Source of the DNA: Cedecea neteri
GTDB lineage: Bacteria > Pseudomonadota > Gammaproteobacteria > Enterobacterales > Enterobacteriaceae
Assembly: GCF_000757825.1 (NCBI RefSeq)
Contig: NZ_CP009451.1
Location: 62,001 to 126,000, forward strand
Reading direction: 5' to 3'
DNA: 64,000 nucleotides
Shown here piece after piece: positions 24,910 through 37,700 of the stretch. The notes beneath the pieces are model-generated. The model was not told the origin of the DNA. It saw only the letters and a list, made by a program, of their open reading frames with translations, and did not search any database. Position 1 is the first letter of the stretch. Every line of letters starts with the position of its first letter. Made by a program: the position numbers and the translations under genes.

Positions 24910-26412
24910 ATGACTGAGCCAGAAACGGTAAGCGTGCTGGGCAATGTGCGCCAGTTTCTTCAGCGTTCTCATGGGCTTTACATTGACGGCGGCTGGCAGG
25001 AGTCTGACAGCGAAGCGCGTCTACCGGTTTTTAACCCTGCAGACGGGCAACAGATTTCCAGCAGCGCCGATGCCAGTGTGGCGGATGTTGACCGGGCGGT
25101 AACGTCTGCCTGGCGTGCGTTTAGCCGCGGCGTATGGGCTAATATGCTGCCTGCCGGGCGAGAAAGAGTCCTGCTGCGTTTCGCAGATCTGCTTGAGCAA
25201 AATACGGAAGAGCTGGCGCAGCTTGAGACGCTTGAACAGGGCAAGTCCATCAACATTTCCCGCGCGTTTGAGGTTGGCTGCACGCTGAACTGGATGCGTT
25301 ATACCGCAGGCCTGACGACGAAAATCAGCGGCCAGACGCTCGATGTGTCTATTCCTATGCCGGAAGGCGCACGCTATCAGGCGTGGACGCGCAAAGAGCC
25401 GGTTGGCGTTGTGGCGGGCATAGTACCGTGGAACTTCCCGCTGCTGATTGGCATGTGGAAAGTGATGCCGGCCCTGGCCGCAGGCTGTTCTATTGTCGTT
25501 AAGCCTTCGGAAACCACGCCGCTGACGCTGCTGCGCATGGCGGAGCTGGCGACCGAGGCTGGCGTACCGGACGGCGTATTCAACGTGGTGACCGGCAGCG
25601 GCGCGGGCTGTGGTAAAGCGCTGACCGAACATCCGCTGATTGCCAAGGTCAGCTTTACCGGTTCGACCGCGACGGGAAAGGGCATCGCCAGAGCGGCGGC
25701 AGACAGGTTAACGCGCGTAACGCTGGAGCTGGGGGGCAAAAACCCGGCTATCGTGCTGAAAGATGCCGACCCGGCAATGGTCATTGAAGGCTTAATGGCG
25801 GGCAGTTTCCTCAATCAAGGGCAGGTGTGTGCCGCCAGCTCGCGGATTTATATCGAGGCGCCGCTGTTCGACACGCTGGTGAGTGGTTTTGAGCAGGCGG
25901 TGAAATCACTGCAGGTAGGGGCGGGCATGGATCCGGCCGCCCATATCAACCCGTTAGTTTCGAAGGTTCAGCAGCAAAAAGTCGCCGGTTATCTGGCCCA
26001 GGCAGAGGAGCAGCGGGCTGAACTTATCTCCGGCAATCCAGGCCCGCAGGGCAGCGGCTACTACATTGCGCCGACGCTGGTGGTAAACCCTTCAGCCAGC
26101 CTGCGGCTCACCAAAGAAGAGGTCTTTGGCCCGGTGGTCAACCTCGTGCGGGTGGCGGATGCGGAAGAAGCGTTGCGGCTGGCTAACGACAGCGACTACG
26201 GCCTTACGGCGAGCCTGTGGACCAACAGCCTGCAGGCGGCAATGCAGTATACCGGGCGCATTCAGGCCGGTACGGTTTGGGTAAACAGCCACACGCTTAT
26301 CGATGCCAACATGCCCTTCGGTGGCATGAAGCAGTCAGGCACAGGCCGCGATTTTGGCCCCCACTGGCTCGACGCCTATACCGAAACCAAAACGGTTTGC
26401 GTGCGTTACTGA
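24910..26412 (+). CDS. feaB: phenylacetaldehyde dehydrogenase
   Basis: This 500-residue NAD-dependent aldehyde dehydrogenase oxidises phenylacetaldehyde, the TynA product, to phenylacetate. The family motifs are [25 protein letters not shown], the catalytic Glu in LELGGKNP and the catalytic Cys in [12 protein letters not shown]. coli FeaB has 499 residues. AAGGAGATGCT precedes the ATG. In E. coli tynA is the next gene; here an approximately 24-kb accessory block intervenes. Confidence 0.95.
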   Translation: MTEPETVSVLGNVRQFLQRSHGLYIDGGWQESDSEARLPVFNPADGQQISSSADASVADVDRAVTSAWRAFSRGVWANMLPAGRERVLLRFADLLEQNTEELAQLETLEQGKSINISRAFEVGCTLNWMRYTAGLTTKISGQTLDVSIPMPEGARYQAWTRKEPVGVVAGIVPWNFPLLIGMWKVMPALAAGCSIVVKPSETTPLTLLRMAELATEAGVPDGVFNVVTGSGAGCGKALTEHPLIAKVSFTGSTATGKGIARAAADRLTRVTLELGGKNPAIVLKDADPAMVIEGLMAGSFLNQGQVCAASSRIYIEAPLFDTLVSGFEQAVKSLQVGAGMDPAAHINPLVSKVQQQKVAGYLAQAEEQRAELISGNPGPQGSGYYIAPTLVVNPSASLRLTKEEVFGPVVNLVRVADAEEALRLANDSDYGLTASLWTNSLQAAMQYTGRIQAGTVWVNSHTLIDANMPFGGMKQSGTGRDFGPHWLDAYTETKTVCVRY

Positions 26413-26471
26413 ATGTGAGCACATTTCGGCGCTTATCACGGCCCGGAATTATCTGTCGCTGGTAATCTGAT

Positions 26472-26571
26472 GGTCCCCCTCCCGCGAGGGGAGATCGTTG
26501 TCCGATCTTGACCATTAATCATGATAATAAATGTTGCTACCTTCAGACCGGGTTTTCCCGGTCTTTTTTTT
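26472..26571 (+). terminator. palindrome and intrinsic terminator after feaB
   Basis: CCCCTCCCGCGAGGGG (26474-26489) is a REP-like palindrome. AGACCGGG-TTTT-CCCGGTCT (26545-26564) with eight T following is a strong intrinsic terminator. Confidence 0.88.
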
Positions 26572-26757
26572 GCATTTTTTTGTCAAGAAGGCGCTATTTT
26601 AGTCATGAAGTATTTGCGTTAAGTGACTATCTCTTCGGGCACACATTTGTCCATGCGACCTTATTTTGCGTAAAACTTACGGCAATGTAACATTTATGGA
26701 AAAACAACCAAAAATGAGCAGCCCGGATTTATCGGCATATTTCCCCGAAATGTAAAA

Positions 26758-26771
26758 TTGATGTAAATCAA
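26758..26771 (+). promoter_or_regulatory. consensus FNR box upstream of adhesin locus
   Basis: TTGATGTAAATCAA matches TTGAT-N4-ATCAA at all ten positions. A TTATAA element at 26795-26800 would place a start near 26807, about 42 bases from the box centre, as in FNR class II promoters. Binding is inferred. Confidence 0.6.
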
Positions 26772-27126
26772 AGCCTGTTCCATAACCTTATGAATTATAA
26801 CTGTTAGCTATTTGTGTTTATGTATTCATTCGTCGGGGTTATCGATCGCTATGCCCCGGCCCCTTCCTTTTAAGTAACACACTGTTAACAATAAATGATT
26901 GGTGAGGTTAAATTTTCTTTGGTAGGATTTTTCTTACAAACGATTCGGGAAAAGGATGGGGCCAGTTTGATCCCCCGAATTAAATAAGTCATATTGCGTG
27001 TCGCCTTTATATTAAGAGGCAGTGAAATTGTGACCTTCATTTTTTAAGAAGAAACGAAAGCGAAGGATAGTTTTCTACCTCTTTTTAGTCAGAACGTATT
27101 GTTTCATGAAATTAATGCAAAACCAC

Positions 27127-27157
27127 GCTGTGAGTATTTAAATTTAAATATTACAGC
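27127..27157. promoter_or_regulatory. extended AT palindrome, possible operator
   Basis: TATTTAAATTTAAATA (27135-27150) is a perfect 16-base palindrome. It is flanked by GCTGT on the left and ACAGC on the right, so symmetry extends over about 31 bases with small offsets. It may be a regulator site or a cruciform; not assigned. Confidence 0.45.
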
Positions 27158-27258
27158 CGTTTAAAAGAAATAATTTATCGAGCCGTGCCTGTTTATATCC
27201 AATACAGGACGGCACAACATCATCCAGATTATTACGTTGGATAAGGATATCGCCGTCT

Positions 27259-28602
27259 ATGCTTCAGTCTTATTCCCTGCCAGCCATGATCCTTGCCGTT
27301 CTTTGCCTCGGCAGCGGCATGCAGGTGAATGCCGCGCCGACACCGGCCTGGGCCACGGCACCCGGCATTGCGCAGGCGTCAACCCTGACGCTGGGGGAAA
27401 GTATTCTGTTCGCGCTCGACCGCGATCCGTCCGTCTCTCAGCAGGCGGCGCAGTTCGGTATTGGGCAGGCGCAGATTGATCAAGCCCGAAGCGCCTGGAT
27501 GCCGCAGATTTCTCTCAACGGCAGTACCGGTCACTCACGTACCACGGACTCAAGCGGCTCGCTCAAGAACTCGGCGGCCTACGGACTGAGCCTGACTCAG
27601 CTGGTGTATGACTTTGGTAAAACCAACAGCAACATCAGCCAGCAGCAAAGCCAGCGCGAAAGCTACCGCTATCAGCTGATGGCGACGCTAACCGGCGTGG
27701 CGGAAAAAACCGCCCAGGCGTATGTCGACCTGAAGCGTAACGAGGCGCTGGTCGCGGCGACGGAAGAGAGTATCGCCGCGCTGCAAAACGTGAACACCAT
27801 GGCAAAGCTGCGCGCTGATGCCGGGCTGAGTTCAAGTTCAGACGTGCTGCAAACCCAGACGCGCATCGCCGGGATGCGCTCGACGCTGGAGCAGTACCTG
27901 GCCGCGGGGCAGAGTGCAAAGGCCAGGCTGGCGGTGCTAACCGGCGTAAGCGCCGCGAACTATCAGGCCATGCCCGCGCGCCTGGCGCTGGAGCAGGCAC
28001 CGCTCGACAACATCGATTACTCGCTGATCCCCAGCGTGCTGGCTGCTGAGGCGATGCGTGAATCCTCGGGATATGCCGTAGAGAAAGCAAAATCAGGCCA
28101 CTGGCCGACGCTAAGCCTGCGGGGCGGGCGTACGCGCTACCAGTCCAACAATAGCGCGTACTGGGACGACCAGATTCAGCTTAACGTGGATGCGCCTATC
28201 TATCAGGGCGGCGCGGTTTCCGCCCAGGTCGAGCAGGCACAGGGCGCAAGGCGCATTGCGGCCTCTCAGGTCGAACAGGCCAAATTCGACGTGCTGCAGA
28301 AGGCGTCGGTGGCGATGGCCGACTGGAACGGGGCCAAAGGCCGTGAGACGGCGGGAAAGCTGCAGCTAGAGAACGCCCGGCGCGCCCGCGAAGTTTATAA
28401 AAATGAATATAAGCTCAGCAAACGCAGCCTTAATGATTTATTAAGCGTAGAGCAGGATGTTTTTCAGGCCGCCTATGCGCAAATTAATGCTGATTTTGAC
28501 GGCTGGCAGGCCGCGGTAATTTACGCTGCTGCCGTGGATAATTTATTACCCCTGACAGGAGTAGAAAAAAATGCCGCGTCGAAATTACCTGATTTGAAAT
28601 AA
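27259..28602 (+). CDS. TolC-family outer membrane factor of type I secretion system
   Basis: This 447-residue protein has a signal peptide (cleavage near QVNA-APTP, about residue 25). The TolC repeat pattern follows: LGESILFALDRDPSV, the QLVYDFG strand region about residue 115, and the second copy ending with DAPIYQGG and LNDLLSVEQDVFQA. It resembles the AggA/LapE/BapB-type tunnel proteins dedicated to giant adhesins. It would form the outer-membrane duct for the adhesin encoded next. A ribosome site is weak (AAGGA about 12 bases upstream). First gene of the locus; 137 bases separate it from the adhesin gene. Confidence 0.88.
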   Translation: MLQSYSLPAMILAVLCLGSGMQVNAAPTPAWATAPGIAQASTLTLGESILFALDRDPSVSQQAAQFGIGQAQIDQARSAWMPQISLNGSTGHSRTTDSSGSLKNSAAYGLSLTQLVYDFGKTNSNISQQQSQRESYRYQLMATLTGVAEKTAQAYVDLKRNEALVAATEESIAALQNVNTMAKLRADAGLSSSSDVLQTQTRIAGMRSTLEQYLAAGQSAKARLAVLTGVSAANYQAMPARLALEQAPLDNIDYSLIPSVLAAEAMRESSGYAVEKAKSGHWPTLSLRGGRTRYQSNNSAYWDDQIQLNVDAPIYQGGAVSAQVEQAQGARRIAASQVEQAKFDVLQKASVAMADWNGAKGRETAGKLQLENARRAREVYKNEYKLSKRSLNDLLSVEQDVFQAAYAQINADFDGWQAAVIYAAAVDNLLPLTGVEKNAASKLPDLK

Positions 28603-28703
28603 AGAGAGTCAGGGCAGTGGGTTAGCCTCACTCGCCTGAAAATAAGTTGATGTGAAATGAGAGCTGGATTTCTCAGGGATACCCACATCCAAAAAATAAG
28701 AAC

Positions 28704-28724
28704 ATATGCCTCGTTTCGGCATAT
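28704..28724 (+). promoter_or_regulatory. hairpin next to the adhesin ribosome site
   Basis: ATATGCC and GGCATAT form a 7-bp stem with a 7-base loop, ending 2 bases before AAGGAG. It has no T-run suitable for termination, so it may shape or protect the start region of the adhesin mRNA. Confidence 0.5.
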
Positions 28725-28739
28725 TTAAGGAGAAGTGCT

Positions 28740-31700
28740 ATGAATAAGATTCTGGACGTTATTTCCCGTAAAGATGCAGAGAAAACCCTGGTAACCGGCG
28801 ACGGGAATCTCTCTGTTTCGCTCTCTTCCCCCTCCATCATTCAGATTCACGGCAGTGCCAAAGACGTGGCGCACTATGTGCGTCAGGGCAACGATCTGCT
28901 GGTGTACATGAAAGACGGCAGCGTCATTCGCTGTAACGGCTATTTCGTGGAGGAAGAAGGGCGGGCGGGGCACCACTCAGAGTTGGTGTTTGATGACGGG
29001 AAAGAACTGACCCATATCACTTTTGACGAAGCGGGCGCGGCCGTAGGGACGCAGGGCACTGAATTAACCGCTACCGCAGTGCCGATCGAATCCATCGAGC
29101 CGTTCATGGACGGCTCGCTGCTGAGCGACATGCCGTGGGGCTGGGTTGCCGGTGCCGTGGCGGGCGGGGTGGGCATTGGCGCACTGCTGGCACACGGCGG
29201 CGGCAAGTCACACACCGAAGTTATCGACAACACCAACGAGGTGGAAAGCGCCCGGCCGACCTTTACGGTCACCGACAACAAAGGTGACAGCAAAGGGCTG
29301 TTGAGCAGCAACGCGGTTACCGATGATTCAACGCCAACCTTCAGCGGTTCCGGGCAGCCGGGCGCCACGATTCAGGTTAAAGACGGTAATGGCAACACCA
29401 TTGCCAGCACCATGGTCGACGGCAACGGCAACTGGAAGGTTCTGCTGAGCGAGCAGCCAGACGGCACGCACACCTACAGCGTGGTGCAAATTGACGGCAA
29501 TAAAATCACCTCCGCCGGGGAGATAACCCTCAACGTCGTCACCGCCCAGGCCTCACTGACCGTCGCGACGATCGCAGGCGACAATATGCTCAACGCGGCG
29601 GAGCAGGCAAATGACGTCGTCATCAGCGGCAGCGCAAAAGAGCTGGCGAGCGGCACCGCGCTTACCATCACCCTGAACGGCAAAACCTATGCGACTACCG
29701 TGGGCAGCGACGGCAGCTGGAGCGTAACCGTGCCGGCGGCCGAGGCTAAAAACCTGGCCGACGGCAGCTGGACGGTGGCCGTCAGCGGCAAAGACGCTGC
29801 GGGCAATAATATTTCTGCCAGTGAAACGCTGGTAGTAGACACCAAAGCCCCGACTCTGACGCTGGATACCCTCGCGGGCGATAACATTATCAACGCCGCT
29901 GAACATAACGCGGCGGTCACCGTCAGCGGTAAAACCGACGCCGAAGCCGGGCAGGTCGTTACCCTTAAGCTGAACGGCAAAACCTATACCGCGACCGTGG
30001 GCGCAGACGGCAGCTGGAGCATGGAGGTTCCGGCGGCCGACGTGCAGGCTATGGCGGACAACAGCTACACGCTGAACCTCAGCGTCAGCGACAAAGCGGG
30101 CAACGCTACGACGACAACCTCTTCCCTGCTGGTGGACACCACACCGCCGGAAGCCAGCGTCAATACCGTGGCCGGGGATGATATTCTCAGCGTCAGCGAA
30201 CAAGGGCAGGCGCAGGTTATTTCCGGCACCAGCCGTGGCGCAGCGCCAGGCGATAAAATCACCGTTTCCATTGGGGGCGAAACCTACCAAACCACCGTGC
30301 AGGCGAACGGCACCTGGAGCATCGGCGTGCCTAAAGAGGTTATCTCTTCGCTGCCGGAAGGCCAGAACACCATTACCGTGGCCATCACCGATGCCGCCGG
30401 CAATACGGGCTCCACCACGCACGACATCACCGTCAGCTCCACCCCGCCGAACGTGGCTTTCAACGCGATTAGCCAGGACAACGTGCTGAACGCCATTGAA
30501 GCGACCCAGCCTTTAACCCTAAGCGGCACCAGCAATTTGCCGGACGGCAGCACCGTCACCGTGACGCTGAATAGCGTAAATTATACCGCGCAAGTTCAGG
30601 GCGGCGTCTGGCAGGTGCAGGTTCCTGTCAGCGACGTGGTTAAGCTAGGGGACACTACCTACACGCTTAGCGTGAGCGGCACGGATACCACCGGCAATAC
30701 CGGGACGGCAACGGCCACGTTGCAGGTAGATACGGCCCTGCCAACGGTTATTGTGTCCACTTTTGCGGGCGATAACCGCGTTAATAACAGCGAAATCGCT
30801 AACGATCAGACGCTGAGCGGGCGCGTCACCGGGGCGCATCAGGGCGACACCGTCACCATTAACATTGGCGGTCAAAACTACACCGCCACCGTACAAAGCG
30901 ATTTGACCTGGAGCACCACTGTTCCTGCGGCTGACCTGCAGGCGCTGGGCGACGGCGATGTTTCAATCGTCGCCTCCGTGACCAACGGCCACGGCAATAC
31001 CGGCTCCGGCAGTCGTGACATCAATATCAACGCCCAGCTTCCGGGGCTGCGCATCAATACCGTCTCCGGCGATGACGTGATTAACGCCATCGAGCAGCAT
31101 CAGGATCTGACCGTGACGGGGACCAGCACGCACCTCAATGCTGGCACGATTATCACCGTGCGCATTAATGGCGTGGACTATCAGGCGGCAGTGAGCGCCA
31201 CGGGAAGCTGGCAAATTGGTATTCCGGCAGGCGATCTGGCTGGCTGGCCGAACGGCAAGCTGGAGATGGTTGCCAGCTCCGCCGACGAATCAGGTAATCC
31301 GGTAGCGGCCTCCCGCCCGGTGGACGTTGACCTGAACTCCGTCGCTATCTCCATCAACAGCGTGACCAGCGACGACATGCTGAATGCGGTTGAAAAAGCT
31401 GCAGATCTCACCCTGAGCGGAAAAACCCTGGGCGTGGAAGCCGGGCAAACGGTGGTCATTAAGTTTGCCGGGCACACCTACACCACAACCGTTAACGAAA
31501 ACGGGGACTGGACGTATACCGTCCCGGCGGCGGATATGCGCGACATGATTGACGGCCGCGCCGACGTCTCCGTCAGCGTCACCAACGTCAGCGGGAACAG
31601 CGCCAGCGGCTCGCGTGAAGTGCTGGTCGATACCCAGCCCCCGGCCATCACGCTGAACAGCATCACGGCCGACAATATTCTTAACCATGCCGAAGCGGCA

Positions 31701-34700
31701 CAGGATCTGGTGATAACCGGGACCAGCACCGCCCAGCCGGGACAAACGGTCACCGTAAGCCTCAACAACCAAAGCTACACCGGACTGGTGCTGGCCGACG
31801 GCACCTGGAGCGTTACCGTACCGGTTGCCGACCTGGCTAACCTGACCGACGGGAGCTGGTCGGTTAGCGCCAGCGTCAGCGACGTAGCGGGCAACCCGGT
31901 CAGCACCAGCCACGGAATGCTGGTCGATACCACCGTGCCGGTTGTCACCATCAATACTTTCGCCGGCGACAACATCGTTAACCGCTCCGAGCATGCTCAG
32001 GCGCAGGTATTGTCCGGGAAGGCCACCGGCGCCGCCGTGGGCGACAGCGTGAAAATCACCGTTAACGGCGTGGAATACTCAACGGTGCTGGACGCCAGCG
32101 GCAACTGGAGCCTTGGCCTGCCCGCAGAGGTGATAAGCGGCCTGGCGGACGGCAAATACACCGCAACTGTCGTGGTGACGGACAAAGCAGGCAACGTCGG
32201 CGGCAGCTCGCTGGCGTTTGACGTTGCTACCGGACTGCCGCAAATCACCATCAATGCCATCGCCCAGGATGATGTGATTAACGCGGCTGAAAAGAGCGCG
32301 GAAGTCACCATTAGCGGCACCAGCAATCAGCCAGACGGGACGCAAATCACCGTCAATCTGAACGGCGTGGACTACGCGGCCGTCGTCAACGGCAATGCGT
32401 GGAGCGTGAAGATCCCGGCGCTGGACGTCGCCAGGCTGGGTGAAGCCAGCTATACCGTGAACGCTTCCGTCACGGACGCCAGCGGCAACGGCAATTCTGC
32501 CAGCCACAGCGTGCTGGTCGACAGTTCTCTGCCGATTATCACCATTAACACCGTCGCGGGCGATAACATCATTAACCTCGCGGAGGTTAACGCCGGGCAG
32601 GTACTCAGCGGCAGCGTGATCAACGCGGCGGCAGGCGATGAAGTTACCGTCATTCTTGGCGGCAAAAGCTATACCGTTATCGTACAGAGCGACCTGAGCT
32701 GGAATTTGCCGCTGAGCAAAGAAATGCTCACCGCGCTGGGCGATGGCGAGCTTACCGTCCACGCCTCCGTCACCAACGGGCGGGGCAACACCGGCAGCAC
32801 GGAACATGACATTACCATCGATGCCCAACTGCCGGGCCTGCGCATCGATACGATCGCGGGCGACGATGTTATCAACCTGGCGGAGCATAGCCAGGACCTG
32901 ATCGTCAGCGGTACCAGCAGCGGTCTGAACGCAGGCAGCGTAGTTACCGTCACGCTGAACGGCAAAGACTATCTGGCAACGGTTAACGCCGATGGAACCT
33001 GGAGCGCTGCGATACCGGGCGTGGATGTCAACGGCTGGCCTGACGGCGTACTGACGGTAACGGCTAAAGCAGAAGATAGCGCCAAAAACCCGGTCAGCAT
33101 CGACGGTATCGTCGATGTCGATTTAGCGCCGGTGTCCATCAGCGTAAACAGCGTCACGGCGGATAACGTGCTGAACGCGGCAGAAAAAGGCACCGATCTG
33201 GTACTTTCCGGCCTCACCACCAACGTTGAGCCGGGCCAGACCGTTACTATTACGTTTGCGGGGCATCGCTATACCACCACCGTCAATGACGACGGGAGCT
33301 GGAGCTACACCGTGCCTGCCGCCGATATGGCGAAGCTGAAGGACGGGGATGCCCAGGTGACCGTCAGCGTCAGCAATGCTAACGGCAACCCGGCGAATGC
33401 CGCCCAGGAATACGGCGTGGACGCCAGCGCGCCTGCGTTAATTATCGATCCGCTGAGCGGGAATAACCTGCTTAACGCCGCAGAGGCGAAACAGCCTTTG
33501 ATTGTCAGCGGCAGCAGCAGCGCTGAGCCGGGGCAGGAAGTGACGGTCACGCTGAATAACGTCAACTATACCGCGACGGTCGGCCCTGACGGCCGCTGGA
33601 GCGTCAGCGTGCCGGCTAACGACCTCGCCGCGCTCAAGGACGGCATCATCACCGTCAGCGCGTCTGTCGCTGACAAAGCCGGTAACCCGGCAAATGCCGA
33701 TCGCGGCATGCTGGTGGATATCACCGAGCCGAAGCTGACCATCGACCCCGTTGCCGGGGATGACACTATTAACGCCAGCGAGCATAACCAGGCTCATACC
33801 GTGAGCGGCACCAGCACAGGGGCGGCCGCAGGGGATGTGGTTACCGTCGTGGTGACCAACGGGCAGGGAACGTCGTTCACCTTCACCACCACGCTGGACG
33901 CTAACGGCAACTGGAATGTCGGTATCCCGGCGTCGGTCATTCATGGCCTCGCGGACGGCAGCTACACCATTACTGCCAGCGTCACCGATGCGGCAGGCAA
34001 CAGCGGCAGCGTCGATCATGCCCTGACCGTCAACACCGCGCTGCCGGTTATTACGGTTGCCACTATCGCGGTAGATGACGTCATTAACGCGACGGAAAAG
34101 GGCGATGATCTGGTGCTCTCAGGCACCAGCAATCAGCCAGCGGGCACCCTTATCACCGTCACCCTGAACGGGATTAATTATCAGGCCGTGGCCGGAACCG
34201 ACGGCAGCTGGAGCACAACGGTCCCGGCTTCCGCCGTCAGCAAGCTGGGCGAAGCTAACTACACGGTGACCGCGTCAGTGACCGACGCCCACGGCAATAG
34301 CAACAGCGACAGCCACAACGTGCAGGTCGACAGCGCCTTGCCGACCGTCACTATCAACAGCGTCACCGGCGACAACATTCTCAACGTCACGGAAATCGCC
34401 AGCGGCCAGACGCTGAGCGGCACCGTCACCGGGGCGATAAAAGGTGACATTGTCACTATTAATCTCGGCGGCAAGCTGTATCAGGCGACCGTCCAGGACG
34501 ATTTGAGCTGGAGCCTGCCGGTTTCCAAAGAAATCCTCACCGCGCTGGGCAACGGCGAGTTGACCATCACCGCTTCTGTGACCAACGGGCACGGCAACAC
34601 CGGCAGCGGCAGCCGGGATATCGTTATCGACGCGAACCTGCCGGGGCTGCGCGTGGACACCGTCGCGGGTGACGACGTGATTAACGCCATCGAACATAAC

Positions 34701-37700
34701 CAGAACCTGATTATCAACGGCACCAGCACCGGCCTCAGCGCGGGCAGCGCGGTGACCGTAACGATCAACGGCAAAGACTATGCGGCAACCGTCCGCGCGG
34801 ACGGCAGCTGGCAGGCCGCCGTACCAGGGGAAGATGTCGCCCGTTGGGCTGAAGGTGCCGTCACCCTTGAGGTGAAGGGCAGCAGCGGCGCGGGCAACGA
34901 TGTGGCTATCCAGCATCAGGTGACCGTCGATCTCAGCGAAGTGGTCATCAGCATTAACGCAATAACCGGCGATAACGTGCTGAATGCCGCCGAAAAAGGC
35001 GCCAATCTCGAACTCTCCGGCATGACGCAAAACGTAGAGCCGGGGCAGACCGTCAACATTACCTTTGCCGGGCACACTTACACCGCCACGGTTCAGGCGG
35101 ACGGCAGCTGGAAATACACCGTTCCGGCGGCAGATATGGTGAACCTGAAAGAGGGTGACACCGCCGTGCAGGTGAGCGTCACCAACAAAAATGGCAACAG
35201 CACCGAAGCGGCGCAAAACGTCAGCGTCGACAGCCTTGTCCCGGCGCTGACCGTTGACCCAGTCAGCCAGGATAACCTGCTGAATGCCGCAGAGGCGAAG
35301 CAGGATCTGATTATCAGCGGAACGAGCACCGCAGAGGCGGGCCAGACCGTGACCGTCCAGCTGAACGGCGAAAGCTATCAGGCAACGGTCAAAGCAGACG
35401 GCAGCTGGAGCCTGAGCGTACCTGCAGCGGACGTCGGCAAGCTGGTCGACGGTAACATCACCGTTACCGCAAGCGTAGAAGACCGCGCCGGTAACCCAGG
35501 CAGCGCCAGCCGCGACGTGCTGGTAGACGTAACCGTGCCTAAAGTGACCATCGGCACCATCGCTACCGACGATGTTATTAACCAGACCGAGCACGGCCAG
35601 GCGCAGGTGATTTCCGGCACCAGCAGCGGCGCGCAGGCTGGCGACATTGTTACCGTCACGCTGGGAAATAAAAGCTATACCGGCGTGGTGGACGCGAACG
35701 GCAACTGGAGCGTGGGCGTGCCGCGGGCTGATATCAGCGCGCTGGGCGACAATACTTACACGGTGACCGCCTCTATTACCGACAAAGCGGGCAATACCGG
35801 CGATGCTTCGCATACCGTTAAGGTGGATACCGTCGCGCCAACCCTGAGCATCGACACCATTGCGGGGGATAACATCCTCAACGCCGATGAGAAAACGGGG
35901 GATGTGGTAATTAGCGGCTCGTCTACCGGTCTTGCTGCCGGGACGTCGGTGACGGTGAATCTGAACGGTAAAAACTATGCGGCCACCGTGGGTGACGACG
36001 GTAAATGGACCACTACCGTCCCTGCGGGCGACGTTGGCAAGCTTGGCGAGGCCTTCTATGACGTTTCCGTCAGCGCCAGCAACGGCGTGGGCAACGCTGG
36101 CAGCCAGAGCAGCACCCTGGAAGTCGCCTCTACGCTGCCGGGCGTTATCATCAATGCCGTGGCGATCGACGACATTATCAATGCCGCAGAGCTGGCGGCT
36201 GGTCAGACGATTACCGGGCGCGTGACCGGCGTGCAGGCCGGGGCGGACGTGACCATTAACATTGGCGGCGTGAACTACACCGCTAAGGTGCAAAGCGATC
36301 TTACCTGGAGCCTGACCCTTGGCAAGGACGTGCTGACCGCGCTCGGCGACGGCTCGCTTAAAATTAACGCCTCCGTGACGGACGGGGCGGGTAACACCGG
36401 CACCGGTTCGCGCGACGTCACCATCGATGCGGCACTACCGGGCATCCGGATTAATACCATTGCGGGCGATGACGTTATCAACGCCATTGAACATGGCCTG
36501 AACCTGGTGATCAACGGCACCAGCAGCGGCCTGAACGAAGGCAGCACGGTAACCGTAACCATCAACGGTAAAGACTATGCCGCAACGGTGCGGGCCGACG
36601 GCAGCTGGCAGACCGTGGTGCCAGGAAACGAAGTCAGCCAGTGGCAGGCCGGAGATATCACCGTTTCTGCAGGCGGAACCAGCAGTTCAGGTAACCCAGT
36701 CTCCATCGATCATACCGTCAATGTAGATCTCAACGCGGTGGCGATAACCATCGGCCAGATTGCCGGAGACGACGTGCTGAACGCCGCCGAGAAAGGCGCT
36801 GATTTATTGCTCTCCGGGGTAACACAGAATGTGGAAGCCGGGCAGACAATCACCATTACCTTTGCGGGGCACACCTACACCACTCAGGTAGAGAGCGACG
36901 GCAGCTGGAAATTCACCGTCCCGGCTAATGATATGCAAGGTCTGAAAGACGGCGAAACTTCCGTGGAAGTCAGCGTCGCTAACGTGAGCGGCAACGGGGC
37001 ATCGGCCGGGCGTGAAATCAGCGTGGATACCGCAGCCCCGACTCTGCAAATCAACACCCTCGCCGGGGATAACGTGCTCAATGCCGCCGAGGCCGGGCAG
37101 CCGCTGGTGATTACCGGCACCAGCGACGCGGAGCCGGGCCAGACCGTGACCGTGAAGCTGAACAATGAAACTTATACCGGCACCGTGCAGGCCGACGGCA
37201 GCTGGAGCGTAACCGTTCCGGTTGACAAAGCCTCCGCGCTTGGCGACGGCGTGTATACCGTTGAAGCCAGCGTCAGCGATGCCGCAGGCAACGGATCCTC
37301 CGCGAGCCATAACCTGAGCGTGGACGTCACCGTGCCGTCCATTTCGTTTGGCGTGGTCGCCGGCGACGACGTGATTAACCTCGCCGAACACGGGCAGGCA
37401 CAGATTATCTCCGGTTCCAGCCGCGGCGCTGCTGCCGGGGATAAAATCACCGTGACTATTGGCGCAAACAGCTGGACCACCACCGTGGATGCGGCGGGCA
37501 ACTGGAGCATCGGCGTCCCGGCCGGCGTGGTAAGCCAGCTTGCGGACGGTAAAGTCACCATCAACGCCAGCCTGACGGACAGCGCCGGCAATACCGGCAG
37601 CGGCAGCCATGAAGTGACGGTTAATACCGGCCTGCCGTCGCTAAACTTCAATGCTATCAGCGGCGATAACGTGCTGAACGCCATTGAAAAAGGCGAAGTA

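Larger units (their letters stand above)
26572..27258. other. AT-rich gene-free leader upstream of the adhesin locus
   Basis: No convincing gene is seen in about 690 bases, which are much more AT-rich than their surroundings. Features: a consensus FNR box (26758-26771); an IR ATTCGGG/CCCGAAT (26943-26980); an AT palindrome (27127-27157); and a hairpin GCCGT(G)CCTGT/ACAGGACGGC (27182-27213) shortly before the TolC-like gene. A promoter at the FNR box would give a leader of about 450 bases. AT-rich DNA of this kind is a usual H-NS target (inference). Confidence 0.6.

Noticed and set aside
26572..27258. Cyclic-di-GMP or other known riboswitch in the adhesin leader
   Set aside because: Some hairpins are present, but I found none of the conserved core motifs of GEMM or other riboswitch classes.
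28740..29250. LapG-type di-alanine cleavage site in the adhesin
   Set aside because: Stretches such as AGAAVG and AGAVAGG occur, but not TAAG, and no lapD or lapG is present in the window.
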